A stretch of 39,853 nt of DNA from an uncultured Oscillospiraceae bacterium (GTDB lineage: Bacteria; Bacillota; Clostridia; Oscillospirales; Oscillospiraceae). The position numbers and the translations under genes are program-made. Position 1 is the stretch's first letter, and each line of letters opens with the position of its first letter. A model generated the notes under the pieces. It was not told the DNA's origin and made no database searches. It saw only the letters and a list, made by a program, of their open reading frames with translations. This document shows positions 7,320 to 15,150 of this stretch, one piece after another. Location: positions 1-39,853 of the forward strand of contig CAKTKT010000011.1 of the NCBI GenBank assembly GCA_934572325.1, written 5' to 3'.

Positions 7320-8351
7320 GTGAAATATGTCAGACTTGGCAAGACCGGACTAATCGTTTCCAAGCCCGCCATGGGCTGCCTGCCCGTGCAGCGCTGCGGC
7401 AGAGACGACGCCGTGAGGCTGCTGCGCGCGGCATATGAGCGCGGCATCACGTTTTTTGACACCGCGAACGCCTACACCGACAGCGAGGAGAAGATAGGGC
7501 TCGCCCTCTCGGACGTGCGCGGCAAGATCGTTCTCTCCACAAAGAGCGCCGCGCAGGACAAGGCCGGCGTTCTCGCCCACATCGAGAACAGTCTGCGCAT
7601 GATGAGGACCGATCACATCGACCTTTTTCAGCTCCATCAGGCCGCGCGCATCCCCGACCCGAACGACCCCGACAGCCCTATGGCGGGCGCACTGGAGGCA
7701 AAGCGCCGCGGCTGGATAGGGCACATCGGCATAACCTCCCACCGGATAGACGTGGCGGAGCAGAGCATCGCCTGCGGTATGTTCGAGACGCTGCAATTCC
7801 CGTTCAGCTACATATCCTCCAAGCGCGATCTCGCGCTGGCGGAGCGCTGCGAGAAGACGGACATGGGCTATATCGCCATGAAGGGGCTTGCGGGCGGACT
7901 TTTGGGCACGAACACGCGCGCCTGCCACGCCTTTATGAACGAATACCCCAACGTCGTGCCCATCTGGGGCATACAGAGCATGGAGGAGCTGGACGACTGG
8001 ATAGCGCTGGCGGAGGAGGATCCCGGGATGGACGACGCTCTGCGCGCAGCGATAGACGCAGACCGGCGCGAGCTGTCGGGCAGCTTCTGCCGAAGCTGCG
8101 GGTACTGTATGCCCTGCACCGTCGGGATCGACATCCGCCAGTGCGCGCGCATGAATATGCTGCTGCGCCGCTCGCCGTGGCAGCAGTACATGACCGATGA
8201 ATGGCGCGAAAAGATGAACAGGATCAACGAGTGTATCGAGTGCGGCAAGTGCAGCGTGCGCTGCCCGTATCAGCTCGACACGCCGAAGCTTCTGAAATAT
8301 ATGCTGAAGGATTACAACGAGTTTTATGAAGCACACAAGAATCTTTTATAA
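7320..8351 (+). CDS. aldo/keto reductase with C-terminal Fe-S cysteine clusters
   Basis: The protein (343 residues from this start) has an aldo/keto reductase barrel with the tetrad around FDTANAYTDSEEKIG (Asp and Tyr), STKSA (Lys) and FQLHQA (His). It is followed by a C-terminal ferredoxin-like tail, FCRSCGYCMPC and CIECGKCSVRCP, that could bind two [4Fe-4S] clusters. Such fused predicted oxidoreductases are common in anaerobes; the substrate is unknown. I prefer the GTG at 7320 because GGAGGG (7307-7312) is well spaced for it. The in-frame ATG at 7314 is only one base from that site and would add two residues. The 3' end overlaps apbE by 26 bases. Confidence 0.88.
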   Translation: MKYVRLGKTGLIVSKPAMGCLPVQRCGRDDAVRLLRAAYERGITFFDTANAYTDSEEKIGLALSDVRGKIVLSTKSAAQDKAGVLAHIENSLRMMRTDHIDLFQLHQAARIPDPNDPDSPMAGALEAKRRGWIGHIGITSHRIDVAEQSIACGMFETLQFPFSYISSKRDLALAERCEKTDMGYIAMKGLAGGLLGTNTRACHAFMNEYPNVVPIWGIQSMEELDDWIALAEEDPGMDDALRAAIDADRRELSGSFCRSCGYCMPCTVGIDIRQCARMNMLLRRSPWQQYMTDEWREKMNRINECIECGKCSVRCPYQLDTPKLLKYMLKDYNEFYEAHKNLL

Positions 8352-9375
8352 GCTGATATGCATCGCGCTGTGCGCGGCGATGCTCGTGCCCCTGACGGGG
8401 TGCGGCGAGACGCGCGAGAGCCAGCGCGAGGTATACGCGATGGACACGGTCATGACGCTGACGGCTTACGGCAAGAACGCGAACGCCGGTCTCAGAGCCG
8501 CAGAGAGCATCATCCTCTCCATGGACAACGCCCTTGACCCGGAGCTGAGCACGAGCACGGTATACGCCATCAACCACGCGCAGGGCGCGAGCACCGTCGT
8601 CTCCGGTCAGATCGCAAAGATGATAAGCACGGCGTACACCGTGTACAAGCAGAGCGAGGGCGCGCTGGATCTGACGCTGTACCCGCTTGTGAAGCGCTGG
8701 GGCTTTATCGACGGGAAATATTACGTTCCCACGGGGGAGGAGATTGCGGAGGATCTTTCGCGCCTCTGCTTTGACAAGCTCGTCCTCTCCAGCTTCCCCG
8801 CCTCCGGCTCATACTCCGTCACCATCCCGTCCTACGGCGAGATGAGCTTTGCCTCGGTCGCCAAGGGCTGCGCGGCGGATAACGCCGTCGAGGCGATGCG
8901 TCAGGCGGGCGTTACAAGCGGGATAATCTCCCTCGGCGGCAATGTGCAGACGCTCGGGCTACGCCCCGACGGGTCGGAGTGGCGCGTCGCGGTGCAGGAC
9001 CCCGCGAACACGGCAAGCTATCTCGGCGTTGTGAGCGTGGGCGAGACCGCCGTCGTCACGAGCGGCGGGTATCAGCGCTATTTCACCGATTCGCGCGGCA
9101 CAACGTATCAGCACATCATAAACCCCGCCTCCGGCTATCCCGTGACAAACACGCTGCAATCCGTCACCATCATCTGTCCGGACGGAACACTGGCTGACTG
9201 CCTTTCCACGGCAATGTACGTGCTGGGCGAGTCGAGGGCGATAAACTACTGGCGCACCTACGGCGGGTTTGAAATGATACTCGTGACGAAGGAGAGCAAG
9301 ATAATCTGCACGAAGGGTCTTATTGAGGAGTTCACGCTCACAAACGAAAACTACGGGCTGAAATTTGTTGAATGA
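8326..9375 (+). CDS. apbE: FAD:protein FMN transferase (ApbE), lipoprotein
   Basis: This 349-residue protein carries an N-terminal signal with lipobox LTGC (Cys26), so it should be anchored on the outer face of the membrane. ApbE attaches FMN covalently to threonines of target flavoproteins such as RnfG/NqrC-type subunits. Family motifs seen are MDTVMTLTAYG, ASVAKGCAAD, SLGGNVQTLG and TSGGYQRYF followed by HIINPASGYP. No target flavoprotein is in the window. Its start lies inside the reductase gene and its stop overlaps recG by four bases, so it is translationally coupled on both sides. Confidence 0.93.
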   Translation: MKHTRIFYKLICIALCAAMLVPLTGCGETRESQREVYAMDTVMTLTAYGKNANAGLRAAESIILSMDNALDPELSTSTVYAINHAQGASTVVSGQIAKMISTAYTVYKQSEGALDLTLYPLVKRWGFIDGKYYVPTGEEIAEDLSRLCFDKLVLSSFPASGSYSVTIPSYGEMSFASVAKGCAADNAVEAMRQAGVTSGIISLGGNVQTLGLRPDGSEWRVAVQDPANTASYLGVVSVGETAVVTSGGYQRYFTDSRGTTYQHIINPASGYPVTNTLQSVTIICPDGTLADCLSTAMYVLGESRAINYWRTYGGFEMILVTKESKIICTKGLIEEFTLTNENYGLKFVE

Positions 9376-11429
9376 TGGCTGATCTGACGACCGATGTACG
9401 GTACATAAAGGGTATAGGCGAGAAAAAGGCGCAGGCTCTCAATAGGCTTGGCGTCTTTTCTCTCTATGACCTCATCTCGTATTTCCCCCGCCGCTACGAG
9501 GATCGGAGCGCCATACGCCGCATCGCGGACACCGTCTCGGACGAGCCTGTGTGCATCCTCGCCACCGTTGCGGACGCGCCGCGGCTCGTTCGTGTGCGCC
9601 GCGGGATGGAGCTTGTAAAATTCCGCGCCGTGGATGACAGCGGTTCGGTTGACATAACATTTTTTAATCAGAATTATGTAAAAGATCAGATCTCCCGCGG
9701 CGAGACTTATGTGTTCTACGGCAAGGTGGAGCAGCGCGGCGGGCGGCGCACGATGGCAAACCCTGTGCACGAGAGGGAGGGCGCGGACGGCGGCGTGACC
9801 GGACGTATCGTGCCGGTGTACCGCGTGTGCGCCGGACTGAGTCAGCGCGTGATGCTGCAAAGCGTGCGGCAGGGGCTGGATGCCTGCACCGAGCACGTGG
9901 AGGACGTGCTGCCGGAGGAGATACGCGCGCGCCGCAGGCTCGCCGCGTCGCGCTACGCCTATGAGAACATTCACTTCCCCGCCGATTTTCGCGCGCTTGA
10001 CGTGGCACGGCGGCGGCTGATATATGAGGAGCTGTTCGTGCTGGCGTGTGCGCTGGGCATGATGCGCACGGAGCGCGTGCGCGAGGGCGGCGTTGTGATA
10101 AACGGCGCGGACATGGAGGAATTCTTCTCCGCGCTCCCCTACTCCCCCACCGGCGCACAGCGCCGCGCCGTGAGCGAGGCGGCGGCGGATATGCGCTCGG
10201 GCGGCGTGATGAACAGGCTTTTGCAGGGCGACGTCGGCAGCGGCAAGACTCTTGTCGCCGCGGCGCTCATGTGGCAGACATGGAAAAGCGGCTGGATGAG
10301 CGCGTTCATGGCGCCTACGGAGATATTGGCGGAGCAGCATTATGTAAACTTATCCGAGCTGCTCATGCCGCTCGGTCTGCGCGTTTTGAAGCTGACGGGC
10401 GCGATGAGCGCAAAGGACAAGCGCGAGGTCAAGGCGGCGCTCGCCATGGGCGAGGCGGACGTTATCGTCGGCACGCACGCGCTTTTCAGCGCGGATGTGG
10501 AGTACACGCGCCTTGCGCTCGTCGTGACGGACGAGCAGCACCGCTTCGGCGTGAATCAGCGCTCGGCGCTCATCTCCAAGGGTGCGCGTCCGCACGTGCT
10601 CGTCATGTCCGCAACGCCGATACCGCGCACGCTCGCGCTGATGATATACGGCGATCTTGACGTGTCGGTGATAGACGAGCTGCCGCCCGGGCGGCAGAGG
10701 GTGAGCACCTTCGCCGTGGACGAGAGCTATCGCGCGCGGCTGAACGCATTTATCCGCAGGCTCACTGGCGAGGGGCGGCAGGTGTTTGTCGTGTGCCCGA
10801 TGGTGGACGACAACGACGAGCTGCCCGTGCCGCTCAAATCGGCGGAGGAGCACGCGCGCACGCTCGCGCAGACGTTTCCGGAGCTTCGCGTCGGGTGCGT
10901 GCACGGGCGGATGCGCGCGAAGGACAAGGACGCGGCGATGGCGGCGTTCGCCGCGGGCGAGACGGATATCCTCGTCGCCACGACGGTGATAGAGGTCGGC
11001 GTGGACGTGCCGAACGCGGCGCTTATGACAATCGAGAACGCGGAGCGCTTCGGCTTGAGCCAGCTCCACCAGCTTCGCGGGCGCGTGGGGCGCGGGAAGC
11101 ACAAGAGCTACTGCGTGATGGTGTCCGACGCGGACGGAGACGAGGTCAAGGCGCGGCTGAAAATAATGACGCAGACGAACGACGGCTTCAAAATATCCGA
11201 GGAGGATCTCCGCCTGCGCGGACCGGGGGATTTCTTCGGCTCGCGGCAGCACGGTCTGCCGGAGATGCACGTCGCCGATCTCGGCGCGGACGTGAACGTG
11301 ATGCAGACGGCGCAGCAGGACGCTGCGGCGCTGCTCGCAAGCGATGCGCAGCTTCAAAAGCCGGAGCACGCGCCGCTCCGGCGGCGGATAGATCGGCTAT
11401 TCTCGGCGAGCGCCGACAGCTTCAACTGA
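9372..11429 (+). CDS. recG: ATP-dependent DNA helicase RecG
   Basis: This 685-residue protein has the RecG layout: an N-terminal wedge/OB domain starting with LTTDVRYIKGIGEKKAQALN, then two helicase domains. Walker A is GDVGSGKT (near residue 286), motif II is DEQH (near 386) and motif III is SATPIPRT (near 413). The C-terminal region holds QLRGRVGRG and LRLRGPGDFFGSRQHG. RecG remodels stalled replication forks and branched recombination intermediates. The ATG overlaps the apbE stop as ATGA, and a second ATG follows directly. Confidence 0.97.
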   Translation: MMADLTTDVRYIKGIGEKKAQALNRLGVFSLYDLISYFPRRYEDRSAIRRIADTVSDEPVCILATVADAPRLVRVRRGMELVKFRAVDDSGSVDITFFNQNYVKDQISRGETYVFYGKVEQRGGRRTMANPVHEREGADGGVTGRIVPVYRVCAGLSQRVMLQSVRQGLDACTEHVEDVLPEEIRARRRLAASRYAYENIHFPADFRALDVARRRLIYEELFVLACALGMMRTERVREGGVVINGADMEEFFSALPYSPTGAQRRAVSEAAADMRSGGVMNRLLQGDVGSGKTLVAAALMWQTWKSGWMSAFMAPTEILAEQHYVNLSELLMPLGLRVLKLTGAMSAKDKREVKAALAMGEADVIVGTHALFSADVEYTRLALVVTDEQHRFGVNQRSALISKGARPHVLVMSATPIPRTLALMIYGDLDVSVIDELPPGRQRVSTFAVDESYRARLNAFIRRLTGEGRQVFVVCPMVDDNDELPVPLKSAEEHARTLAQTFPELRVGCVHGRMRAKDKDAAMAAFAAGETDILVATTVIEVGVDVPNAALMTIENAERFGLSQLHQLRGRVGRGKHKSYCVMVSDADGDEVKARLKIMTQTNDGFKISEEDLRLRGPGDFFGSRQHGLPEMHVADLGADVNVMQTAQQDAAALLASDAQLQKPEHAPLRRRIDRLFSASADSFN

Positions 11430-11448
11430 ATATACCCACGAGGCTTAC

Positions 11449-11475
11449 ACGGCGCGGAGAACTCCGCGCCGTTTT
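11449..11475 (+). terminator. terminator after recG
   Basis: The 11-base arm ACGGCGCGGAG pairs perfectly with CTCCGCGCCGT around a minimal loop and runs into TTTT, 20 bases past the recG stop. Confidence 0.75.
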
Positions 11476-11541
11476 CGCACAGTCCTTCGGACAAGTCGCG
11501 CCCTAAGCGCGCATAGACTTGTAGTATTCGGGGGTGTGCGC

Positions 11542-12855
11542 ATGATCCAAAAAAAGAGGCTGATATACAACACCTTCCTGCTCACCGGCGTGTCGCTGCT
11601 GATGAGCTGCATCGGCATCGCGTTTCAGGTGTGGCTCGTGGGGCGTATAGGCTCGGCAGGCATAGGGCTTTACCAGCTTGTGCTGTCGGTGACGGGGCTG
11701 GCGATGACGCTCGCGCTGTCCGGCATTCGCTTTGCGTCCACGCGGCTCGTCTCCGAGGAGCTCGGCGCGCTCAACTGCGCGGGCGTAGGCGCGGCGATGC
11801 GCCGCTGTCTTGGCTATGCGCTCTTTTTCGGTCTGGCGGCGGGGCTGACGCTGTGGACGCTGGCGGAGCCCATCGGCTTTCTGTGGATAGGCGATGCGCG
11901 CACGGTGCGCTCACTGCAGCTGAGCGCCGCAAGTATGCCGTGCGCGGCGCTGTGCGCGGCGGTTTCGGGGTACTTCACGGCGTGCGGGCGCGTGTGGAAG
12001 CCGAGCGCCGTGCATCTGGCGGAGCAGCTCGTCGGCATCGCGCTGGTGGCGCTGTGCCTTGCGCGCGTGCCGACGGAGGACATAGAGCTGAGCTGTGCGG
12101 CGGTGACGCTCGGGCGGGTCGCTGCGGACGTTTTGTCGCTGGCGCTGATGCTGGCGGTGTATGCCGCCGATCGGCGGCGGCATTACGCCGAGCGCGGCGG
12201 CGGGCGGCGGCTCACCGCGCGGATGCTGAAAATAGCGCTGCCGCTCGCCGTGTCCGCCTATGCGCGAAGCGCGCTGACGACGCTGCAAAACCTGCTCGTG
12301 CCGCGCGGGCTGAGAGCCGCCGGATACACCGCCGACGGCGCGCTCGCGGGCTACGGGACGATACAGGGCATGGTGCTGCCGATAATCTTCTTTCCGTCGT
12401 GCATCATGTCCGCCGCAGCGGAGCTTATCGTGCCGGAGCTGACGGAGGCGCAGGTTCAGGGCAGCCGTGCGGACATCCACGCCGCGTCGTGGAGGCTGCT
12501 GCTCTTGAGCGCCGAGTTTTCCGCCGCAGTGGGGCTTTTCATGTGGTTTTTCTCGGATATGCTGGGCTTTGCCGTGTATAAAAGCCGAGACGCCGGACAT
12601 TACATCCGGCTTCTCGCGCCGCTCGTGCCCGTGATGTACACGGATATGACGATCGACGGCTGTCTCAAGGGGCTGGGGCAGCAGGTGTGGAGCATGGGGA
12701 TAAACATCCTCGACGCGCTGACGGGGCTGCTGCTCGTGTGGTGGCTGCTGCCGCGATATGCGCTGGCGGCGTACATCGGCATCATATATTTCACAGAGCT
12801 TTTGAATTTCCTGTTGAGCTTGACGCGCCTCAGGCGCGTGCTGAAAGCGCTTTAG
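11542..12855 (+). CDS. SpoVB-like polysaccharide/lipid flippase (MATE/MOP superfamily)
   Basis: This 437-residue membrane protein has about 12-14 hydrophobic segments. Its N-terminus (LIYNTFLLTGVSLLMSCIGI) and internal GIGLYQLVLS resemble stage V sporulation protein B and related PST exporters that flip lipid-linked wall precursors. SpoVB itself acts in spore cortex synthesis; here that role is inferred only. I chose the ATG at 11542, seven bases after GGGGG; a GTG at 11536 would add two residues. The stop lies seven bases from the convergent ribU stop with no terminator visible between them. Confidence 0.85.
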   Translation: MIQKKRLIYNTFLLTGVSLLMSCIGIAFQVWLVGRIGSAGIGLYQLVLSVTGLAMTLALSGIRFASTRLVSEELGALNCAGVGAAMRRCLGYALFFGLAAGLTLWTLAEPIGFLWIGDARTVRSLQLSAASMPCAALCAAVSGYFTACGRVWKPSAVHLAEQLVGIALVALCLARVPTEDIELSCAAVTLGRVAADVLSLALMLAVYAADRRRHYAERGGGRRLTARMLKIALPLAVSAYARSALTTLQNLLVPRGLRAAGYTADGALAGYGTIQGMVLPIIFFPSCIMSAAAELIVPELTEAQVQGSRADIHAASWRLLLLSAEFSAAVGLFMWFFSDMLGFAVYKSRDAGHYIRLLAPLVPVMYTDMTIDGCLKGLGQQVWSMGINILDALTGLLLVWWLLPRYALAAYIGIIYFTELLNFLLSLTRLRRVLKAL

Positions 12856-12862
12856 CGGCCGC

Positions 12863-13618
12863 TCACGCTTCCTTTTCCGCGTCCTGCGCGGCGCTCTTCT
12901 TCCTTTCAAGGCGGGCGGCGCGCCTGGCGTCGTTCTTGTGGAGGATGGGCGAGATGCGCTTGTAGAGCAAAAACGTCAGCGCAGAGACGACAACGCCCTT
13001 CACAAGGTTGAACGGCACGACCGCGAACACAACGAGGGTCGCAACGCTCGTTATCCTTGCGTTGACCGCCGTGCCCATGCCGACGATTGCGTCAAGGGGC
13101 ATACCGTAAAGCGCGGCAAACTTCGGGATGAGGTATACGCCGTTGAAAAGGCTGCCGAAAACGGTGAGCACGAGCGTGCCGACCTCCATGCCGATAAGCG
13201 CGGTTTTCTTGCCGGGCTTGGCGTGGTAGATGATGCTGGCGGGCAGGACGAACGAGCAGCCGACGACAAAGTTGGCAAATTCGCCGACGAACGCGGTCGT
13301 CGTGCCCTTCAAAAGGAGCTTGACCATGACCTTGACAAGCTCCGTCATCACGCCCGCGACAGGACCGAGGTAGAACGTGCAGATGAGCACCGGCATCTCG
13401 CTTATGTCGAGCTTATAGAAGCCCGGCGCGAAGAAGAGCGGCAGCTCAAAGAGCATGAGCACGCCAGCCATGCAGGCGAAAATGGCGGTATAGGTGATGT
13501 AATGCGTGCTGGAGAAGGGCTTGCGGTCGCGGCTGAGGCGCTTTTCGGCGAGCACAGCCACAGCGAGGATCGCCGCGAACACGGCGATGCAGACGAGGAT
13601 GAATTGCAGGTTTTCCAT
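12863..13618 (-). CDS. ribU: riboflavin ECF transporter S component RibU
   Basis: This 251-residue membrane protein has about six hydrophobic segments. It has the ECF S-component pattern, including the KLDISEMPVLICTFYLGP and GPVAGVMTELVKVMVK regions typical of RibU. It binds riboflavin at the membrane and works with a shared EcfAAT module not seen here. The FMN riboswitch directly upstream makes the substrate assignment firm. The start is the ATG at 13616-13618 after AAGGAG; a longer open frame runs back into the riboswitch and is not coding. A charged tail (LERKKSAAQDAEKEA) extends past the last membrane segment. Confidence 0.93.
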   Translation of the reverse strand: MENLQFILVCIAVFAAILAVAVLAEKRLSRDRKPFSSTHYITYTAIFACMAGVLMLFELPLFFAPGFYKLDISEMPVLICTFYLGPVAGVMTELVKVMVKLLLKGTTTAFVGEFANFVVGCSFVLPASIIYHAKPGKKTALIGMEVGTLVLTVFGSLFNGVYLIPKFAALYGMPLDAIVGMGTAVNARITSVATLVVFAVVPFNLVKGVVVSALTFLLYKRISPILHKNDARRAARLERKKSAAQDAEKEA

Positions 13619-13647
13619 AAGGTACAGCTCCTTACTCGGGCGCAAGG

Positions 13648-13680
13648 AAAAAGCGCCCGAAGATAATGTATCTCCGGGCG
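13648..13680 (-). terminator. riboswitch-controlled terminator in the ribU leader
   Basis: On the minus strand CGCCCGGAGATA and TATCTTCGGGCG form a 12-pair stem with one G-U pair, followed by CTTTTT. The 3' arm (plus 13654-13660) can instead pair with 13637-13643 (CGGGCGC), a competing hairpin nearer the ribosome site. This fits transcription termination when FMN is bound. Confidence 0.85.
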
Positions 13681-13710
13681 TTGACAGATATACGAAAAAG
13701 GTGTTATTCG

Positions 13711-13836
13711 CATCTTCTACCATCCAGACTGTACTGTCGGTCTCGGAATCGCACCGAATCATGCCGCGGCTGCGGCTTGCGGACTTTACCGCCGATCGGG
13801 AATTGCGCCGGAGCGCTCACCCTGCCCTGAAGATGA
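13711..13836 (-). ncRNA. FMN riboswitch (RFN element)
   Basis: Read on the minus strand, the conserved RFN blocks are all present: CTTCAGGGCAGGGTGA, AATTCCCGATCGGCGGT, AAGTCCGCAAGCC, TGATTCGGTGCGATTCCGA and CCGACAGTACAGTCTGGATG, closed by the P1 pairing of CATCTTCA with GAAGATG. It binds FMN and lowers ribU expression when flavin is plentiful. Confidence 0.96.
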
Positions 13837-13840
13837 GTAA

Positions 13841-13869
13841 AGTATAACACAGCAACTTCCCTTTGACAA
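13841..13869 (-). promoter_or_regulatory. ribU promoter
   Basis: On the minus strand TTGTCA (13869-13864) and TATACT (13846-13841) are 17 bases apart, immediately upstream of the riboswitch. Its -35 overlaps the -35 of the divergent promoter at 13863-13868. Confidence 0.8.
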
Positions 13870-13891
13870 GACCCTTTCTATATCATATACT
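13863..13891 (+). promoter_or_regulatory. promoter of the SLOG-family gene
   Basis: A perfect TTGACA (13863-13868) and TATACT (13886-13891) are 17 bases apart. The start codon follows 28 bases later. The -35 occupies the same base pairs as the ribU -35. Confidence 0.8.
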
Positions 13892-13919
13892 AGACGCAGG
13901 TAATATTCGGAGGGGAACG

Positions 13920-14420
13920 ATGACGCAACGCGAACAAACCTGCTGCTTTTCAGGGCACAGACCCGCAAAGCTGCCGTGGGGCGGCAATGAGACGGACGAG
14001 CGCTGTCTCGCGCTCAAGGGCAAGCTTGCCGCGCGTCTGGAGGCGCTGTACGCCGAGGGGTACAGGCACTTCATATGCGGCATGGCGCTGGGCTGCGATA
14101 TGTACTTTGCCGAGGCAGTGACGGCGCTGCGCGAGGTGCATGAGGACGTCACGCTGGAGGCTGCCATCCCCTGCGGCACTCAGCCCGACCGCTGGAGCCG
14201 CGCACAGCGCGAGCGCTACAACGCCCTGCTGGACGCCTGCAGCAAGGTGACGGTGCTGCAAATAGGCTACAGTCCGGAGTGCATGATGCGGCGCAACGAA
14301 TACATGGTCGATCACTCGTCCATGCTGCTGTGCTGCTACAACGGGCGCCCCGGCGGCACTATGCGCACCATACTCTACGCCGAGCGCTCCGGCGTCGGGG
14401 TGGAGATAATGGATATATGA
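13920..14420 (+). CDS. SLOG-family protein (DUF1273, YpsA-like)
   Basis: This 166-residue Rossmann-like protein has the family's CFSGHRPAKLPWG start, GYRHFICGMALGCDMYFAEAV in the middle and MVDHSSMLLCCYNGRPGGT near the end. YpsA of Bacillus affects cell division when overproduced; the SLOG fold is thought to bind nucleotide-derived ligands. The function here is unknown. The ATG at 13920 follows GGAGGGGAACG; the open frame extends 19 codons further upstream through the promoter and is not used. It is divergent from ribU and shares its promoter region, so joint response is possible. Confidence 0.85.
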   Translation: MTQREQTCCFSGHRPAKLPWGGNETDERCLALKGKLAARLEALYAEGYRHFICGMALGCDMYFAEAVTALREVHEDVTLEAAIPCGTQPDRWSRAQRERYNALLDACSKVTVLQIGYSPECMMRRNEYMVDHSSMLLCCYNGRPGGTMRTILYAERSGVGVEIMDI

Positions 14421-14448
14421 AAAAGAGGCTCGAACGAGCCTCTTTTTC
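14419..14448. terminator. bidirectional terminator between convergent genes
   Basis: GAGGCTCG pairs with CGAGCCTC around a tiny loop, and the stem is flanked by GAAAAA on one side and TTTTTC on the other. It can end transcription from both the SLOG gene and the phospholipase-like gene, and overlaps both stop codons closely. Confidence 0.9.
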
Positions 14449-14992
14449 AATGCGCCGCCTTGGGCATGACGCGCCACAGCCACTTGACCGAGCCCATGAT
14501 GAACCGGCAGTCGCGCGCCGCCGCGCCCTTGCCGTGGATATAGCTGTCATGCAGCTCGTCAAGACTGCGTATGCCCTTTATGGGCGCTCTGCGATGCCCC
14601 TCCGTGCCGCAGGCATAGTCGCGGAACGCGGCGTGAAGCTGGTTTTCATAGCGAAGATGATCCGCCATCGTGCCGGGGAACATCCTGTTGTGGGCAAAGG
14701 TGAAGCTGTCAACGGAGTAGTGGATGAGCGTGCCGAACGAAAACCACTGCCACGGCGAATGTACCCCGCTTTTCGCGAGCCTTCGCATGAGCTTGTGCCG
14801 GTGGCGCAGGGAGTTGTCGGCATGGTGTCCGTGCATAAATTCATGGCGGAACAGCCCGCGCGTATATGTCAGCGGGTTGATGTCCGGCTCGACGCAGCCG
14901 AAGAGGAACATCAGCCGCCGCGCGCCGCCGAGCTCGACGCCCTTCTGGTCGAGCAGCAGCCGCCCTATCTGCAAATGGTCTTTTTTCTTCAT
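14447..14992 (-). CDS. zinc-dependent phospholipase C-like protein
   Basis: This 181-residue protein is rich in histidine and aspartate. Motifs such as GCVEPDINPLTYTRG, FMHGHHADNS and LIHYSVDSFTFAHN resemble the zinc-binding core of the zinc-dependent phospholipase C superfamily (PF00882 type). There is no signal peptide, so this is probably a cytoplasmic hydrolase of unknown substrate rather than a toxin. It is convergent with the SLOG gene and shares its terminator. The ATG lies at 14990-14992. Confidence 0.72.
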   Translation of the reverse strand: MKKKDHLQIGRLLLDQKGVELGGARRLMFLFGCVEPDINPLTYTRGLFRHEFMHGHHADNSLRHRHKLMRRLAKSGVHSPWQWFSFGTLIHYSVDSFTFAHNRMFPGTMADHLRYENQLHAAFRDYACGTEGHRRAPIKGIRSLDELHDSYIHGKGAAARDCRFIMGSVKWLWRVMPKAAH

Positions 14993-15097
14993 TCATATGC
15001 CTTCTTTTGTATATATCGTCTCTCCGACGACGACTGTTATACGCCTTTTGCTCCGCCGCGTCAAGCGCCATACCGTAAACAATTATGTACATTCTGT

Positions 15098-15130
15098 AAA
15101 AACAGCCGTATGCCCGCGGGCATACGGCTG
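15098..15130 (-). terminator. terminator of the symporter gene
   Basis: A 14-base perfect arm, CAGCCGTATGCCCG with CGGGCATACGGCTG (15103-15130), is followed on the minus strand by TTTTT. Confidence 0.85.
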
Positions 15131-15150
15131 CATATTGGCGCTTTTGATCC

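Noticed and set aside
13619..13762. Longer N-terminus for RibU
   Set aside because: The extra 48 codons would lie in the riboswitch and its terminator, and a good AAGGAG site precedes the internal ATG at 13618.
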